Source: Candidatus Avimonas narfae
GTDB lineage: Bacteria; Bacillota; Clostridia; Oscillospirales; Acutalibacteraceae
Length of the DNA stretch: 40,004 nt
Assembly: GCA_904395335.1 (NCBI GenBank)
Contig: CAJFNR010000028.1
Span: 1 to 40,004, forward strand
Reading direction: 5' to 3'
The notes under the pieces: model-generated
Database searches by the model: none
Told to the model about the DNA's origin: nothing
The model's input: the letters and a program-made list of their open reading frames with translations, nothing else
Translations under genes and position numbers: made by a program
Shown: positions 8,401 to 16,050 of the stretch, piece by piece
Numbering within the stretch: the first letter of the stretch is position 1
How the letters are laid out: each line of letters begins with the position of its first letter

Positions 8401-9300
8401 ACTGCCGGTGGGGAGGGAGTCCACGATCACACCACCGGTGACCGATTCTTCACGGAGAGCTAACGTGTCGATCCACAGGTCGGCGTCTTCCTGTAGGGTG
8501 AAGAGAAGGGTGGAACCGGAAACGAGGCCTGCCGCGCTTCCGCCTGTTGTCTGATAGAGGTGGGCGTCAGTGGCGGAAAGGGACAGGTCGCGTTTGGAAA
8601 TGCCGTTTACCGACAAAGTGACTTTGGCACCCGCTGTCGCCCGATAGCGCAGAGCGTAGAAATTTTTCCCCTCCATTCCCTCAGGTACGGTGAAGGATAC
8701 CGACTGTCCCGCTTTGGTCAGATGGGCGGCGGAACCCAGGATGGACATGTTATCCTGCTCGGCTTTACAGCCATTTAGCGCGGCATTCTTGGCCGGGAGC
8801 ACGGAGGAATCCATCTCCTCCTCAGTGGAAAATGGAGTGTAGCTGAAATCCACATAATCCATGTTGATATCCGCACGGGGAATAAATTTAACGGTGGCGT
8901 TTTCGGGAATATAGAATTCTTCATCGCTTTTAGCGGTCTGGCCCTGTTCCATGCTCCAGCCGGAAGAATGGGGATAGTCGATGCCGGTGATCAGCCGGTA
9001 GCTGCCTCCGGCTTCCTTCACGTACACGTCCACCGTGCTGGAATGATAGTCGGAGCAGTATTCAATGGCGATATGATTGGCTTCTGGAACATTTTCAAAA
9101 ATAAAGCTTCGCCCGGCTGTCTGGCCCACTACCTTGCCGCCGCTGGCAAAGGGATCATCAGCATAGGCTTGCTCGTTGGGGAGGACGGTCACCCCGTCGG
9201 TATCCAGCACAGTGGAGCTTTCGAATTCCAGCCGGGTACCATCAGGAGGATTTTCGGCCAGTGCGCCACCGGCACTGCCTGTAGCCATAGAAAAGAGCAA
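5431..9300 (-). CDS. Giant wall-anchored GH2 beta-glycosidase with CBM32
   Basis: A multidomain cell-surface glycoside hydrolase of about 1289 residues, beta-galactosidase/beta-glucuronidase family GH2. Numbering from the TTG at 9300: malectin/CBM-like region about 30-285, GH2 sugar-binding domain about 295-460, Ig-like domain about 465-590, TIM barrel about 590-890 with acid/base E706 (MQNED) and nucleophile E787 (VNEYDW), beta-sandwich about 900-1010, F5/8 type C (CBM32) domain about 1015-1155, a FIVAR-like helical module about 1160-1225, a Pro/Thr/Asp-rich linker, and a sortase-type anchor FPSTGE (from 1258) with hydrophobic stretch and RRKQRQ tail. The annotated start is a TTG only because a TAA interrupts the better ATG start at 9345, so a functional secreted form is doubtful. 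Beta-galactosidase specificity is inferred. Confidence 0.85.
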   Translation of the reverse strand: MLFSMATGSAGGALAENPPDGTRLEFESSTVLDTDGVTVLPNEQAYADDPFASGGKVVGQTAGRSFIFENVPEANHIAIEYCSDYHSSTVDVYVKEAGGSYRLITGIDYPHSSGWSMEQGQTAKSDEEFYIPENATVKFIPRADINMDYVDFSYTPFSTEEEMDSSVLPAKNAALNGCKAEQDNMSILGSAAHLTKAGQSVSFTVPEGMEGKNFYALRYRATAGAKVTLSVNGISKRDLSLSATDAHLYQTTGGSAAGLVSGSTLLFTLQEDADLWIDTLALREESVTGGVIVDSLPTGSERLSVCLDGVWDCTHTSFVYGDAIPVQPPVTYGNTIPVPGLWNSAAEDMGSHENQALWYHTTVDLAEAPTGSATLKINMANYGRYIYVNGQFVEEYPYNYTSSSTDISAYLREGVNDIAIMVGNAQYQKDDPNCPAHTGHDPERDNYYPGITDSVYVIFNADPQVSALQTAADLENGRVQVRTTLQNRSASDVVTDVTYRIYERGVYENGEPVMDKRLAGTLTISGIQVKAGEEITLPVSEIPLDGFDESKQWTPDNPYLYEIEAVTAGDTYTSRFGMRTFYYDPETKLPMLNGEVYYLRGTNVAMHRFYEDPQREQHPWEENWARALYREFKDVGWDVLRFHIGFAPSLWYDVADEEGFLIMDEFAWFGGCDDGCTSETLIPETLQWMDDRCNHPSVIQWDMQNEDKNGTATAPTIRAVRDHDLQNRPWDNGWAPTQAETDTQECHPYLFIDNNFTLSDLNITSNNQMRSSNKERWYGDFPRIVNEYDWLWVDRNGDPTSLTKSYYDRWMTGSTAEERREFYAKAVSQLTEFWRVGRAYVCIMHFTGLTYSIPNGQGETSDVLMPDLSTPKIHPIYKEAFRNAFAPLGIIIEEYTETVEAGQTLAIPVTLLNDLNEDIDDLAVTVTLSQGNTVLSQQTASYSVKKAGTADDADRQTQTFTVEMPKDAAGEYVLTASYTRDEETVTSTREWTVVQDDRDEISKGKPATASLEETDYLASYVTDGDLGTRWSSYVEGKSAEELDGASITIDLGHTYDIHQVSLNWELAFGKEYRIQVSDDNVNFNTIYTGTANGAGEQQFPVSGTGRYIRMQGVQRGSAYGYSLYEFRVWGQAIWDTASLEAAIAEAEQAEQDGLVEQAGAAAAEQFAGALTKARNLLAIAREDANATSQEELESAANALTAATKALAESPAPSDTDPTDADPTEPSDNLTDPGSPSDPTKPDTTNPTASSPTSAGGSFPSTGEAIPAALLLAAIAGGSVCLVLRRKQRQ

Positions 9301-9345
9301 TGCGCCGGTAGCTACAAAGGAAAAGCCTTTTTATGCTTTCAACAT
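9301..9345 (-). other. Interrupted signal-peptide start of the GH2 gene
   Basis: An ATG at 9345 with an AGGGGTG ribosome site starts in frame with the GH2 gene. It reads MLKA, then a TAA stop at 9333-9331, then KGFSFVATGALLFSMATG, which completes a textbook signal peptide (basic n-region, hydrophobic core, small residues before ALAEN). One base change (TAA versus AAA) would restore Lys. Either the gene is a recent pseudogene or polymorphic, or this is a sequencing error, or a weak internal TTG/ATG start gives a product without a proper n-region. Confidence 0.8.
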
Positions 9346-9385
9346 AAATTCACCCCTAAACTTAATATAAATACCTATATTAACC

Positions 9386-9414
9386 ATATTAGACAAAATG
9401 AATATGTTTGTCAA
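9386..9414 (-). promoter_or_regulatory. Strong sigma-A promoter of the GH2 gene
   Basis: A consensus -35 TTGACA (9414-9409) and -10 TAATAT (9391-9386) with exactly 17 bp between them lie about 40 bp upstream of the ATG at 9345. This is among the best promoters in the window and supports 9345 as the original start. Confidence 0.8.
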
Positions 9415-9459
9415 GGGAACTTTGATCACGATTGAACACAAAAAAATTTCCCCACCGGC

Positions 9460-9488
9460 TTGCATTGGACAGAAAGAAGTGGTATACT
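9460..9488 (+). promoter_or_regulatory. Promoter of the rimP-nusA operon
   Basis: There is a -35 TTGCAT (9460-9465) and a -10 TATACT (9483-9488) with a 17-bp spacer, upstream of the rimP leader hairpin. It lies divergent from the GH2 promoter. Confidence 0.7.
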
Positions 9489-9512
9489 ATACCCGTTGAT
9501 AGTGAGATGATG

Positions 9513-9536
9513 AAGAGTGGGGTGACCCGCTCTTTT
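9513..9536 (+). promoter_or_regulatory. rimP leader hairpin, probable attenuator
   Basis: Between the promoter and rimP the leader forms a 9-bp hairpin (9513-9521 / 9526-9534, one G-T pair) with a GTGA loop, ending in a TCTTTT tract. It looks like an intrinsic terminator placed about 30 bp before the first gene. Known rimP leader motifs in Firmicutes have this kind of short hairpin; NusA-dependent attenuation of its own operon is a plausible but unproved role. Confidence 0.5.
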
Positions 9537-9564
9537 ATCTTTGTTAGGAAGAAAGAGGGACGCC

Positions 9565-10086
9565 ATGAGCCAACGAGGGAAAAAACAAGGGCCCGGAGCC
9601 GGTAACACGGTGGCGGTTTGTACGCGACTGGCTCAGCCGGTGGCAGAAGAGCTGGGGCTTCAGCTGTGGGATGTGCGCTTTGTTAAGGAGGGTGCCGATT
9701 GGTATCTCCGGTTTTTCATCGACCGGGAGGGCGGCGTCACCATCGATGACTGCGAGGAGATGTCCCGCCGGATGGATAAGCTGCTGGATGAGGCGGATCC
9801 CATCGCCTGCTCCTATTGCCTGGAGGTCAGCTCCCCCGGTGTGGAGCGGGAACTGTCCCGGCCGGAGCATTTTGAGCAGTTTTTGGGTTGGCCGGTGAAG
9901 GTGCGCACCATCCGTCCGGTGGACGGCGTGAGGGAGTTTGTCGGCCTGTTGGAACGCTGGGACGGGGAAACCGCCTCTCTGGAAATTGAGGAGGAGGACG
10001 GCTGCCGCCATGTGTTTTCCCGTAAGGATGTCGCCTCCGTCCATCTTACGGAGGAGTGGGAGGACGTGCCGGAGGAGGATGCCTGA
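9565..10086 (+). CDS. rimP: Ribosome maturation factor RimP
   Basis: A 173-residue RimP (YlxS/P15a), the cytoplasmic factor for late maturation of the 30S subunit. The N-terminal alpha/beta domain shows the typical LGLQLWDVRFVKEG and YLRFFIDREGGVTIDDCEEMSR segments and the central LEVSSPGVERELSRPEHF motif; the C-terminal Sm-like domain follows (about 95-165). The start at 9565 has an AGGAAGAAAGAGG ribosome site; the alternative TTG upstream at 9541 lacks family sequence. It is the first gene of the operon, 104 bp before nusA. Confidence 0.96.
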   Translation: MSQRGKKQGPGAGNTVAVCTRLAQPVAEELGLQLWDVRFVKEGADWYLRFFIDREGGVTIDDCEEMSRRMDKLLDEADPIACSYCLEVSSPGVERELSRPEHFEQFLGWPVKVRTIRPVDGVREFVGLLERWDGETASLEIEEEDGCRHVFSRKDVASVHLTEEWEDVPEEDA

Positions 10087-10190
10087 AAGTGCGGCTTCGC
10101 GCGGGGCATTCGGCATTCCGGTCCCTGGATCATTATGAAAGAATCCTATACTATTACTATATAAGGAGAAGAGGAAAGGCGGATAGGAAA

Positions 10191-11243
10191 ATGAGCAACA
10201 CCGAATTTTTTGAGGCGGTTAAGCTGCTGGAAAAGGAGAAGGGCATTCCGGCGGATTACCTGATGGAAAAGATTCAGGCCGCTATCGTTATTGCCGTCAA
10301 GCGTGACTACGGCGGGAAGGAGAATATCCGGGTGGTAATGGATCCCGCCACCTCCGAATTTGCGGTCTCGCTGTATAAGACCGTGGTGGAAGAGGTAGAG
10401 GATCCCGATGTGGAAATGACCATGGAAGAGGCCGCCCGTTATTCCAAGACCGCCAAGGTGGGCGATACGGTGGAAATCCCGCTGGAGACTAAGGAATTCG
10501 GGCGCATTGCCGCCCAGACGGCCAAGCACGTCATCCGCCAGGGCATCCGCGAGGCGGAGCGGGGCCAGCAGATGCAGGAATTCCAGCGCCGCAATCAGGA
10601 GCTGGTGACGGCGGTGGTTACCCGCATGGATCCCCGCACCGGAGCGGCCACGGTGGAGATCGGCTCCTCCGAAGCCGTCCTGCCGAAAAATGAGCAGATC
10701 GAGGGGGAGGTCCTCAAGGAGGGCGACCGCATCAAGGTCTATGTGGTGGATGTGCGCGACGGGGATAAGGGCCCCCGCGCCCTAATTTCCCGCACGCACC
10801 CCGGGCTGGTGAAGCGCCTGTTTGAAATGGAAGTACCCGAGATTTTTAGCGGCGTGGTGGAAATCAAGTCCATTTCCCGGGAGGCAGGCTCCCGCTCCAA
10901 GCTGGCGGTGCTCAGTCACGACGAAAACGTGGATGCTGTCGGGGCCTGCATCGGTCCCCGGGGCGCTCGTGTGAACAGCATTGTGGAGGAGCTGGGCGGC
11001 GAAAAGATCGACGTGGTGGAATACAGCGACGATCCGGAAAAGTTTATCGCCGCATCGCTGGCTCCGGCAAAGGTGCTGTCGGTGGAGGTGGATCCCGACG
11101 GGGCGAAGACTAGCCGTGTCACTGTTCCCGACGCCCAGCTGTCCCTAGCTATCGGCAACAAGGGACAGAATGCCCGGCTGGCGGCCAAGCTGACGGGGTG
11201 GAAAATCGACATCCGTCCGGAAAGCGGCTTTTACGGCGAATAA
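10191..11243 (+). CDS. nusA: Transcription elongation/termination factor NusA
   Basis: A 350-residue NusA that binds RNA polymerase and modulates pausing, termination and antitermination. It has the N-terminal RNAP-binding domain (about 1-125, beginning with TEFFEAVKLLEKEKG), an S1 domain (about 135-200), and KH1/KH2 domains (GPRGARVNSI, and SLAIGNKGQNARLAAKLTGWKIDI near the end). It ends right after KH2, as usual for Firmicutes NusA without the C-terminal acidic repeats. The ATG at 10191 gives the normal N-terminus; an open frame extends back to 10056 over the rimP end. The 104-bp gap before it is AT-rich with TATACT at 10147, possibly a secondary promoter. Confidence 0.97.
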   Translation: MSNTEFFEAVKLLEKEKGIPADYLMEKIQAAIVIAVKRDYGGKENIRVVMDPATSEFAVSLYKTVVEEVEDPDVEMTMEEAARYSKTAKVGDTVEIPLETKEFGRIAAQTAKHVIRQGIREAERGQQMQEFQRRNQELVTAVVTRMDPRTGAATVEIGSSEAVLPKNEQIEGEVLKEGDRIKVYVVDVRDGDKGPRALISRTHPGLVKRLFEMEVPEIFSGVVEIKSISREAGSRSKLAVLSHDENVDAVGACIGPRGARVNSIVEELGGEKIDVVEYSDDPEKFIAASLAPAKVLSVEVDPDGAKTSRVTVPDAQLSLAIGNKGQNARLAAKLTGWKIDIRPESGFYGE

Positions 11244-11282
11244 GGCTACGGCCTTCAGCCCGGTGGAGAAAGGATGAGGTTC

Positions 11283-11555
11283 ATGGCACATGTCAAGCGG
11301 GTTCCCCTGCGCAAATGCACCGGCTGCGGGGAGATGAAGCCCAAAAAGGACCTGGTCCGGGTGGTCAAAAGCCCGGAGGGGGAGATTTCCCTGGATCTCA
11401 CCGGCCGCAAGCCGGGGCGGGGCGCTTACGTCTGCCGCAGCGCCGCCTGCCTGCAGGCCGCGCGTAAGGCGCGGCGTCTGGAGCGGGCCTTCGCCTGTGC
11501 CATTCCCGCCGAGGTATACGACCGTATGGAGGAGGAGCTGACATCTGGTGACTAA
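11283..11555 (+). CDS. rnpM: YlxR/RnpM family RNA-binding protein
   Basis: A 90-residue YlxR family protein; members bind RNA and in Bacillus subtilis the protein (RnpM) modulates RNase P. The fold signature VPLRKCTGCGEMKPKKDLVRVV and GRKPGRGAYVC is complete. The ATG at 11283 has AGGATGAGG about 9 bp upstream; an ATG at 11274 (adding MRF) is also possible. It overlaps the next gene by 8 bp, so the two are translationally coupled. Confidence 0.9.
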   Translation: MAHVKRVPLRKCTGCGEMKPKKDLVRVVKSPEGEISLDLTGRKPGRGAYVCRSAACLQAARKARRLERAFACAIPAEVYDRMEEELTSGD

Positions 11556-11934
11556 AAAAAGCGCCGGCCTGCTGGGTATGGCCCGGCGGGCGGGAAAGGT
11601 GACCGCCGGATTCGACGCGGTGGTCCGCCTCCTCAAAGAGGGAAAGGCGTACCTGACGCTGACGGCGGCGGATCTTTCGGACAAAACGGAAAAAGAGCTG
11701 CGGTTTGCCGCTGGAGAAAAGGGTGGCAGCCGGATCCTCCGTTTGGGGGAAAGCAAGGAAAATTTAGGGCATCTGCTGGGCTACGGCCGCCCCGTAGGGG
11801 TGTTGGCCGTATCGGATAAGGGCTTCGCCGCCTCCCTGCAGGGGGCTTTAGCGGCGGAAACGCCGGAAGAACAACAGACAAGGGCCGCCGAGACAGGCGG
11901 GGACATACAGGAGGGTTTCGCTTATGATGATTAA
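11548..11934 (+). CDS. YlxQ, L7Ae-family RNA-binding protein
   Basis: A 128-residue protein of the ribosomal L7Ae/L30e/Gadd45 group (YlxQ), which binds kink-turn RNA. It begins at a GTG that overlaps the ylxR stop and shows [21 protein letters not shown], the typical first helix and loop, and later [16 protein letters not shown]. The C-terminal 25 residues are a less conserved acidic tail that overlaps the infB start by 11 bp. The role in ribosome or RNase P biology is known only for relatives. Confidence 0.9.
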   Translation: MTKKSAGLLGMARRAGKVTAGFDAVVRLLKEGKAYLTLTAADLSDKTEKELRFAAGEKGGSRILRLGESKENLGHLLGYGRPVGVLAVSDKGFAASLQGALAAETPEEQQTRAAETGGDIQEGFAYDD

Positions 11935-14278
11935 ATACCGTGTCAGCGAGGTGGCCAAGGATTTCGGCGTTCCCACCAAAGAGGTGACGGAGCTGTTGGC
12001 CCGCTATTTCGACACGCCCAAGAAGAGCATGACGGCGCTGGAAGAGCAGGAGCTGGACATCGTCTTTGAATCCCTGACCCAGAGCCACCAAGTGGAGAGC
12101 TTCGACGAATACTTTGCCACCGCTGCGGAGAAAGAGCCGGCAAAGCCGGCAGCCCCCAAGGCGGAAGTTACCGCCCCTACGAAGGCAGAAAAGGAGGCGC
12201 CGAAACCGGCAGCTCCCAAGGCGGCTGCCCCGTCCAAGCCCGCTGCCCCTGCTCCCAAGGCGGAGGCCCCCAAGCAGAAGCAGCCCGCACGGCCCAAGGC
12301 GCAGATCGAGCGCCGCACCGTGGATACCCGCACGCCCCAGGTGAATGTGGGCAAGTACGATGAAAAATTCGACATGCTGGCCCAGACTTCCAACCGGGTG
12401 CGCGGCGACGGCGGCGCGGTGAAGAAGCAGAAGATCAACCAGAAGTCCCAGCAGTACCGCAAGCCCCGCTCCCGCAAGGAGACGGAGGCGGAGCGCCTGC
12501 GCCGCATCCAGATGGAGCGGCAGAAGAAGCATATGACCATCACGGTAGGGGATACCATTACGGTGGGCGAGCTGGCCAGCCGTCTGAAGGCCACCTCCGC
12601 TGAGGTTATCAAAAAGCTGATGCAGATGGGGGTCATGGCCACCGTCAATCAGGAGGTGGATTTCGATACCGCTTTCCTGGTGGGCGAAGAATTCCATGCC
12701 AAGGTGGAGCACGAGGTGGTGGTCACCATCGAGGAGCGCATCATCGACGACAGTGAGGACACCGATACCGACCTGCAGCCCCGGGATCCTGTGGTAGTGG
12801 TCATGGGGCACGTGGACCACGGAAAAACCTCCATTTTGGATGCTATCCGGAATACCCGGGTCACCGAGGGCGAAGCCGGCGGCATCACCCAGCACATCGG
12901 CGCCTACCGCGTCCAGTGCGGGGATCAGTATCTCACCTTCCTGGACACCCCCGGCCACGCGGCGTTCACCGCCATGCGGGCGCGGGGCGCCCAGGTTACG
13001 GACATCGCCATCCTGGTGGTGGCGGCCGATGACGGTATCATGCCGCAGACGGTGGAGGCCATCAACCACGCCAAGGCGGCGGGGGTATCCATCATCGTGG
13101 CCATCAACAAGATGGATAAGCCCGAGGCCAATCCTGACCGGGTTATGCAGCAGCTCACGGAGCACGAGCTGGTTCCCGAGGAGTGGGGCGGCGATGTGAT
13201 CTGCGTACCGGTTTCCGCCAAGACAGGCATGGGGCTGGATAAGCTGCTGGAAACGGTACTGCTGGTGGCGGAGATCCGCGAACTGAAGGCCAACCCGGCC
13301 CGCGCCGCCAAAGGCACCGTTATTGAGGCACGGCTGGACAAGGGCCGCGGGCCTATCGCCACGGTGCTGGTGCAAAACGGTACCCTGCATTCCGGCGACA
13401 TACTGGTGGCTGGTACGGCTGTGGGCCGTGTGCGCGCCATGACCGACGACCGCGGCCGAAAGGTGGAGGAAGCCGGTCCCTCCGTGCCGGTGGAGATCAT
13501 GGGCCTGGATGAAGTGCCGGAATCCGGCGACGTGTTCAACGCCGTCACCGACGAACGTCTGGCCCGGGAATTGGTGGAGCAGCGCAAGCAGGCCGCCAAG
13601 GAGGAGCAGTTCAGCCAGTATCAGAAGGTGACGCTGGATAACCTGTTTGATCAGATGAAGCAGGGGGAAATGAAAGAGCTGAGCATCATCGTCAAGGCGG
13701 ATGTTCAGGGCTCCGTGGAGGCTGTCAGGCAGTCTCTGGAAAAGCTGTCCAACAGCGAGGTTCGTGTCCGCGTCATCCACGGCGCCGTGGGCGCGGTGAC
13801 GGAGAGCGACGTCATGCTGGCCAATGCCTCCAATGCCATTATCGTGGGCTTCAACGTGCGGCCTGACCCGCTGGCCCAGGCCGCGGCGGAGCGGGACGGC
13901 GTGGATCTGCGGCTGTACCGCATCATCTACGACTGCATCGAAGAAATCGAATCCGCCATGAAGGGCATGCTGGCTCCCAAGACGCGGGAAGTGATGCACG
14001 GCCGGGTGGAGGTTCGCCAGGTCTATCGGATCACCGGTGTGGGCGCCGTGGCCGGTTGCTATGTTCTGGACGGCAAGGTGATGCGCAACGACCTGATCCG
14101 GGTGGTGCGGGACGGCATCATCATCGCCGACGACAAGATGAGCTCCCTGAAGCGCTTCAAGGACGATGTCAAGGAAGTGGCCCAGGGCTTCGAATGCGGT
14201 ATCGGCCTGGAGAAGTTCAACGATATCCGCGAGGGCGATATTTACGAGGCCTATATCATTGAGGAATACCGCGACTGA
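11924..14278 (+). CDS. infB: Translation initiation factor IF-2
   Basis: A 784-residue IF-2, the GTPase that recruits fMet-tRNA to the 30S subunit and promotes subunit joining. An N-terminal helical domain ([19 protein letters not shown]) is followed by an Ala/Pro/Lys-rich linker (about 65-135), a second IF2N domain (about 205-255), then the G domain with GHVDHGKTS (from 295), DTPGH, NKMD and SAKTG. Domains II, III ([14 protein letters not shown]) and IV ([20 protein letters not shown]) complete it. An AGGAGGG site precedes the ATG, which overlaps ylxQ. Length is in the normal short-to-medium range for Clostridia. Confidence 0.98.
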   Translation: MMIKYRVSEVAKDFGVPTKEVTELLARYFDTPKKSMTALEEQELDIVFESLTQSHQVESFDEYFATAAEKEPAKPAAPKAEVTAPTKAEKEAPKPAAPKAAAPSKPAAPAPKAEAPKQKQPARPKAQIERRTVDTRTPQVNVGKYDEKFDMLAQTSNRVRGDGGAVKKQKINQKSQQYRKPRSRKETEAERLRRIQMERQKKHMTITVGDTITVGELASRLKATSAEVIKKLMQMGVMATVNQEVDFDTAFLVGEEFHAKVEHEVVVTIEERIIDDSEDTDTDLQPRDPVVVVMGHVDHGKTSILDAIRNTRVTEGEAGGITQHIGAYRVQCGDQYLTFLDTPGHAAFTAMRARGAQVTDIAILVVAADDGIMPQTVEAINHAKAAGVSIIVAINKMDKPEANPDRVMQQLTEHELVPEEWGGDVICVPVSAKTGMGLDKLLETVLLVAEIRELKANPARAAKGTVIEARLDKGRGPIATVLVQNGTLHSGDILVAGTAVGRVRAMTDDRGRKVEEAGPSVPVEIMGLDEVPESGDVFNAVTDERLARELVEQRKQAAKEEQFSQYQKVTLDNLFDQMKQGEMKELSIIVKADVQGSVEAVRQSLEKLSNSEVRVRVIHGAVGAVTESDVMLANASNAIIVGFNVRPDPLAQAAAERDGVDLRLYRIIYDCIEEIESAMKGMLAPKTREVMHGRVEVRQVYRITGVGAVAGCYVLDGKVMRNDLIRVVRDGIIIADDKMSSLKRFKDDVKEVAQGFECGIGLEKFNDIREGDIYEAYIIEEYRD

Positions 14279-14359
14279 ATAAGCGCGGACGGGCGGCGGG
14301 CAGTGGCTCCGCCGCCTTTCCCAACGGCGGACCCCGCCGGGAGAGGAGAGATAAAAGCC

Positions 14360-14722
14360 ATGCCGAGCCATCGGATCGACCGTATCAGCGAGGATATTCG
14401 CCGGGAGCTTACTGCGATTTTGCGTACCGTCAAGGATCCCCGGGTGACGGACGTCATGCTGAGCATTGTCCGCGCCGAGGTGACCAACGATTTGTCCTAT
14501 GCCACAGTGTATATCAGCGCCATGGAGGGGATGGAGGCCGCCCGCACGGCGGTGAAGGGGCTACAGAGTGCTCAGGGTTATGTGCGCCGGGAACTGGGCC
14601 ATGCTCTGAAGCTACGCCATGTCCCGGAGCTGCGTTTTGTGGCGGACGACTCCATCGAATACAGCGCCCGTATCGCGCGGAAAATCCATGAGCTGGAAAA
14701 GGAGGATGACGGCCGTGAGTGA
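14360..14722 (+). CDS. rbfA: Ribosome-binding factor A
   Basis: A 120-residue RbfA, a KH-like factor needed for 16S rRNA 5'-end maturation and cold adaptation. Visible motifs are HRIDRISEDIRRELTAIL, KDPRVTDVMLSIVRAEVTNDLSYATVYIS and LRFVADDSIEYSARI, covering the full domain. The ATG at 14360 has GGAGAGGAGAG upstream; the longer in-frame extension to 14303 is proline-rich shadow sequence. It overlaps nrnA by a few bases. Confidence 0.96.
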   Translation: MPSHRIDRISEDIRRELTAILRTVKDPRVTDVMLSIVRAEVTNDLSYATVYISAMEGMEAARTAVKGLQSAQGYVRRELGHALKLRHVPELRFVADDSIEYSARIARKIHELEKEDDGRE

Positions 14723-15677
14723 GGATATCACCGTCAGGGAAGCGGCTGCCCTTTTGCAGGGATGGGACCGTATCCTTATCCTGACCCACCAGTATCCGGA
14801 TGGGGATACCCTGGGATCCGGCTTTGCGCTGTGCCGCGGGCTGCAGCTGCTGGGCAAGACCGCGCGGGTGGAATGCTCGGACCGTATCCCGGAGAAATAC
14901 GACTATCTGTTTGAGGACTATCAGCAGCCGGAGTTCGAGCCGCATGTGATCTGTGCAGTGGATGTGGCGGATCCCCGTCTGCTGGGGGACAAGCTGTCCG
15001 TCTACGCCGACCGGGTGGAGCTCTGTATTGATCATCACGGCTCCAATACGGGCTATGCCCGGCGCCGCCTTCTAGACGCAGGCAGCGCCGCCACGGCGGA
15101 GCTCATCCTGGAGCTCCTGCGGGAATGGGGCGTACGGCCCGACCGCATGATCGCGGAATGCCTGTATACCGGCATCGCCACCGATACCGGCTGTTTTAAA
15201 TATTCCAACACCACGTCCGCTACCCATCGGGCGGCGGCGGAGCTGATGGATATCGGCATCCGTGCCGAACTGATCAACCGGACCATGTTCGATGTCAAAT
15301 CCCGCCCCCGGGTGGAGCTGGAACGGTTGGCTCTCGACAGCATGCGCTTTTATTTCGGCGGCCGCTGTGCCGTCATGTTCATCACCAACGAGATGGTGAA
15401 AAAAGCCGCGGCCGGGGAAAACGATATGGAAGGGCTGGCGCCCATCCCACGGCAAATTGAAGGGGTTTGGGTGGGCGTTACCTTGCGGGAAAAGGCGGAC
15501 GGCACCTATAAGGTCAGCGTGCGTACCGGTACCCATGCCGATGCTTCGGCCATCTGTGCCGTGCTGGGCGGCGGAGGTCATGTGCGCGCCGCCGGCTGCA
15601 CCCTGGAGGGTTCTGACGAGCAGGCGGCGGCGCAGATGTTGGAGGCGATTCGCCGTACGGTTCCGGGGATCGCCTGA
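14715..15677 (+). CDS. nrnA: DHH-family oligoribonuclease/pAp phosphatase NrnA
   Basis: A 320-residue DHH/DHHA1 phosphoesterase that degrades nano-RNAs and converts pAp to AMP. Motif I is THQYPDGDTLGS, followed by CAVDVADP, the DHH triad in CIDHHGSN, and the DHHA1 end motif GGGGHVRAAGC. The GTG at 14715 was preferred because an AGGAGG ends 9 bp upstream; an ATG at 14706 sits directly against that site and would add three residues. It overlaps the rbfA end, so it is cotranscribed. A 373-bp non-coding gap separates it from truB. Confidence 0.94.
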   Translation: MSEDITVREAAALLQGWDRILILTHQYPDGDTLGSGFALCRGLQLLGKTARVECSDRIPEKYDYLFEDYQQPEFEPHVICAVDVADPRLLGDKLSVYADRVELCIDHHGSNTGYARRRLLDAGSAATAELILELLREWGVRPDRMIAECLYTGIATDTGCFKYSNTTSATHRAAAELMDIGIRAELINRTMFDVKSRPRVELERLALDSMRFYFGGRCAVMFITNEMVKKAAAGENDMEGLAPIPRQIEGVWVGVTLREKADGTYKVSVRTGTHADASAICAVLGGGGHVRAAGCTLEGSDEQAAAQMLEAIRRTVPGIA

Positions 15678-16050
15678 GGAAGGCCATCCCTTCTATTGCC
15701 CTTCCGGTGTCCGCTTTCGCCCTGTGCCTGTGTGGAATATTGATGGCTGGGATCCGTGGATGTTTTTCAGGCGGCGGTTTCCACTGCCTGTGGAAATACA
15801 CAAGCGTCTTAGATTTTCCGGTACGGTTAAAATGGGGGAGGACCGGGGAAACGTTATGCACCGGTATCAACAGTGGGAAATAACGACAGGAAATATACTG
15901 TTTGGATAATATTATCGCTTCATACTGTCTTATGGTGACAAATGAGGTCCGTTATCCTATCCACTGGGGATCAAAGAGGAGCGGAAACTCTCTACAATAT
16001 TGTAATATGTTAGATAAATATACTAATAGTAATTTTTTTCGGAGCGTAAC
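15678..16050. other. 373-bp gap inside the nusA operon
   Basis: No convincing gene. The first half is GC-rich with a small perfect repeat (TTTCCAC/TGTGGAAA around 15778-15796), the second half becomes AT-rich toward truB and contains TATACT at 16019-16024 but no good -35. A 49-codon frame at 15760-15909 has no ribosome site. A separate truB promoter is possible. Confidence 0.5.

Noticed and set aside
6730-8463. 577-codon plus-strand frame opposite the GH2 gene
   Set aside because: Shadow of GH2, with no ribosome site and no domain.
11633-14371. 912-codon minus-strand frame opposite infB
   Set aside because: Antisense shadow of IF-2; composition is low-complexity and no domain is visible, while infB is certain.
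15760-15909. 49-codon plus-strand frame between nrnA and truB
   Set aside because: No ribosome site, Arg-rich shadow-like composition, no known family.
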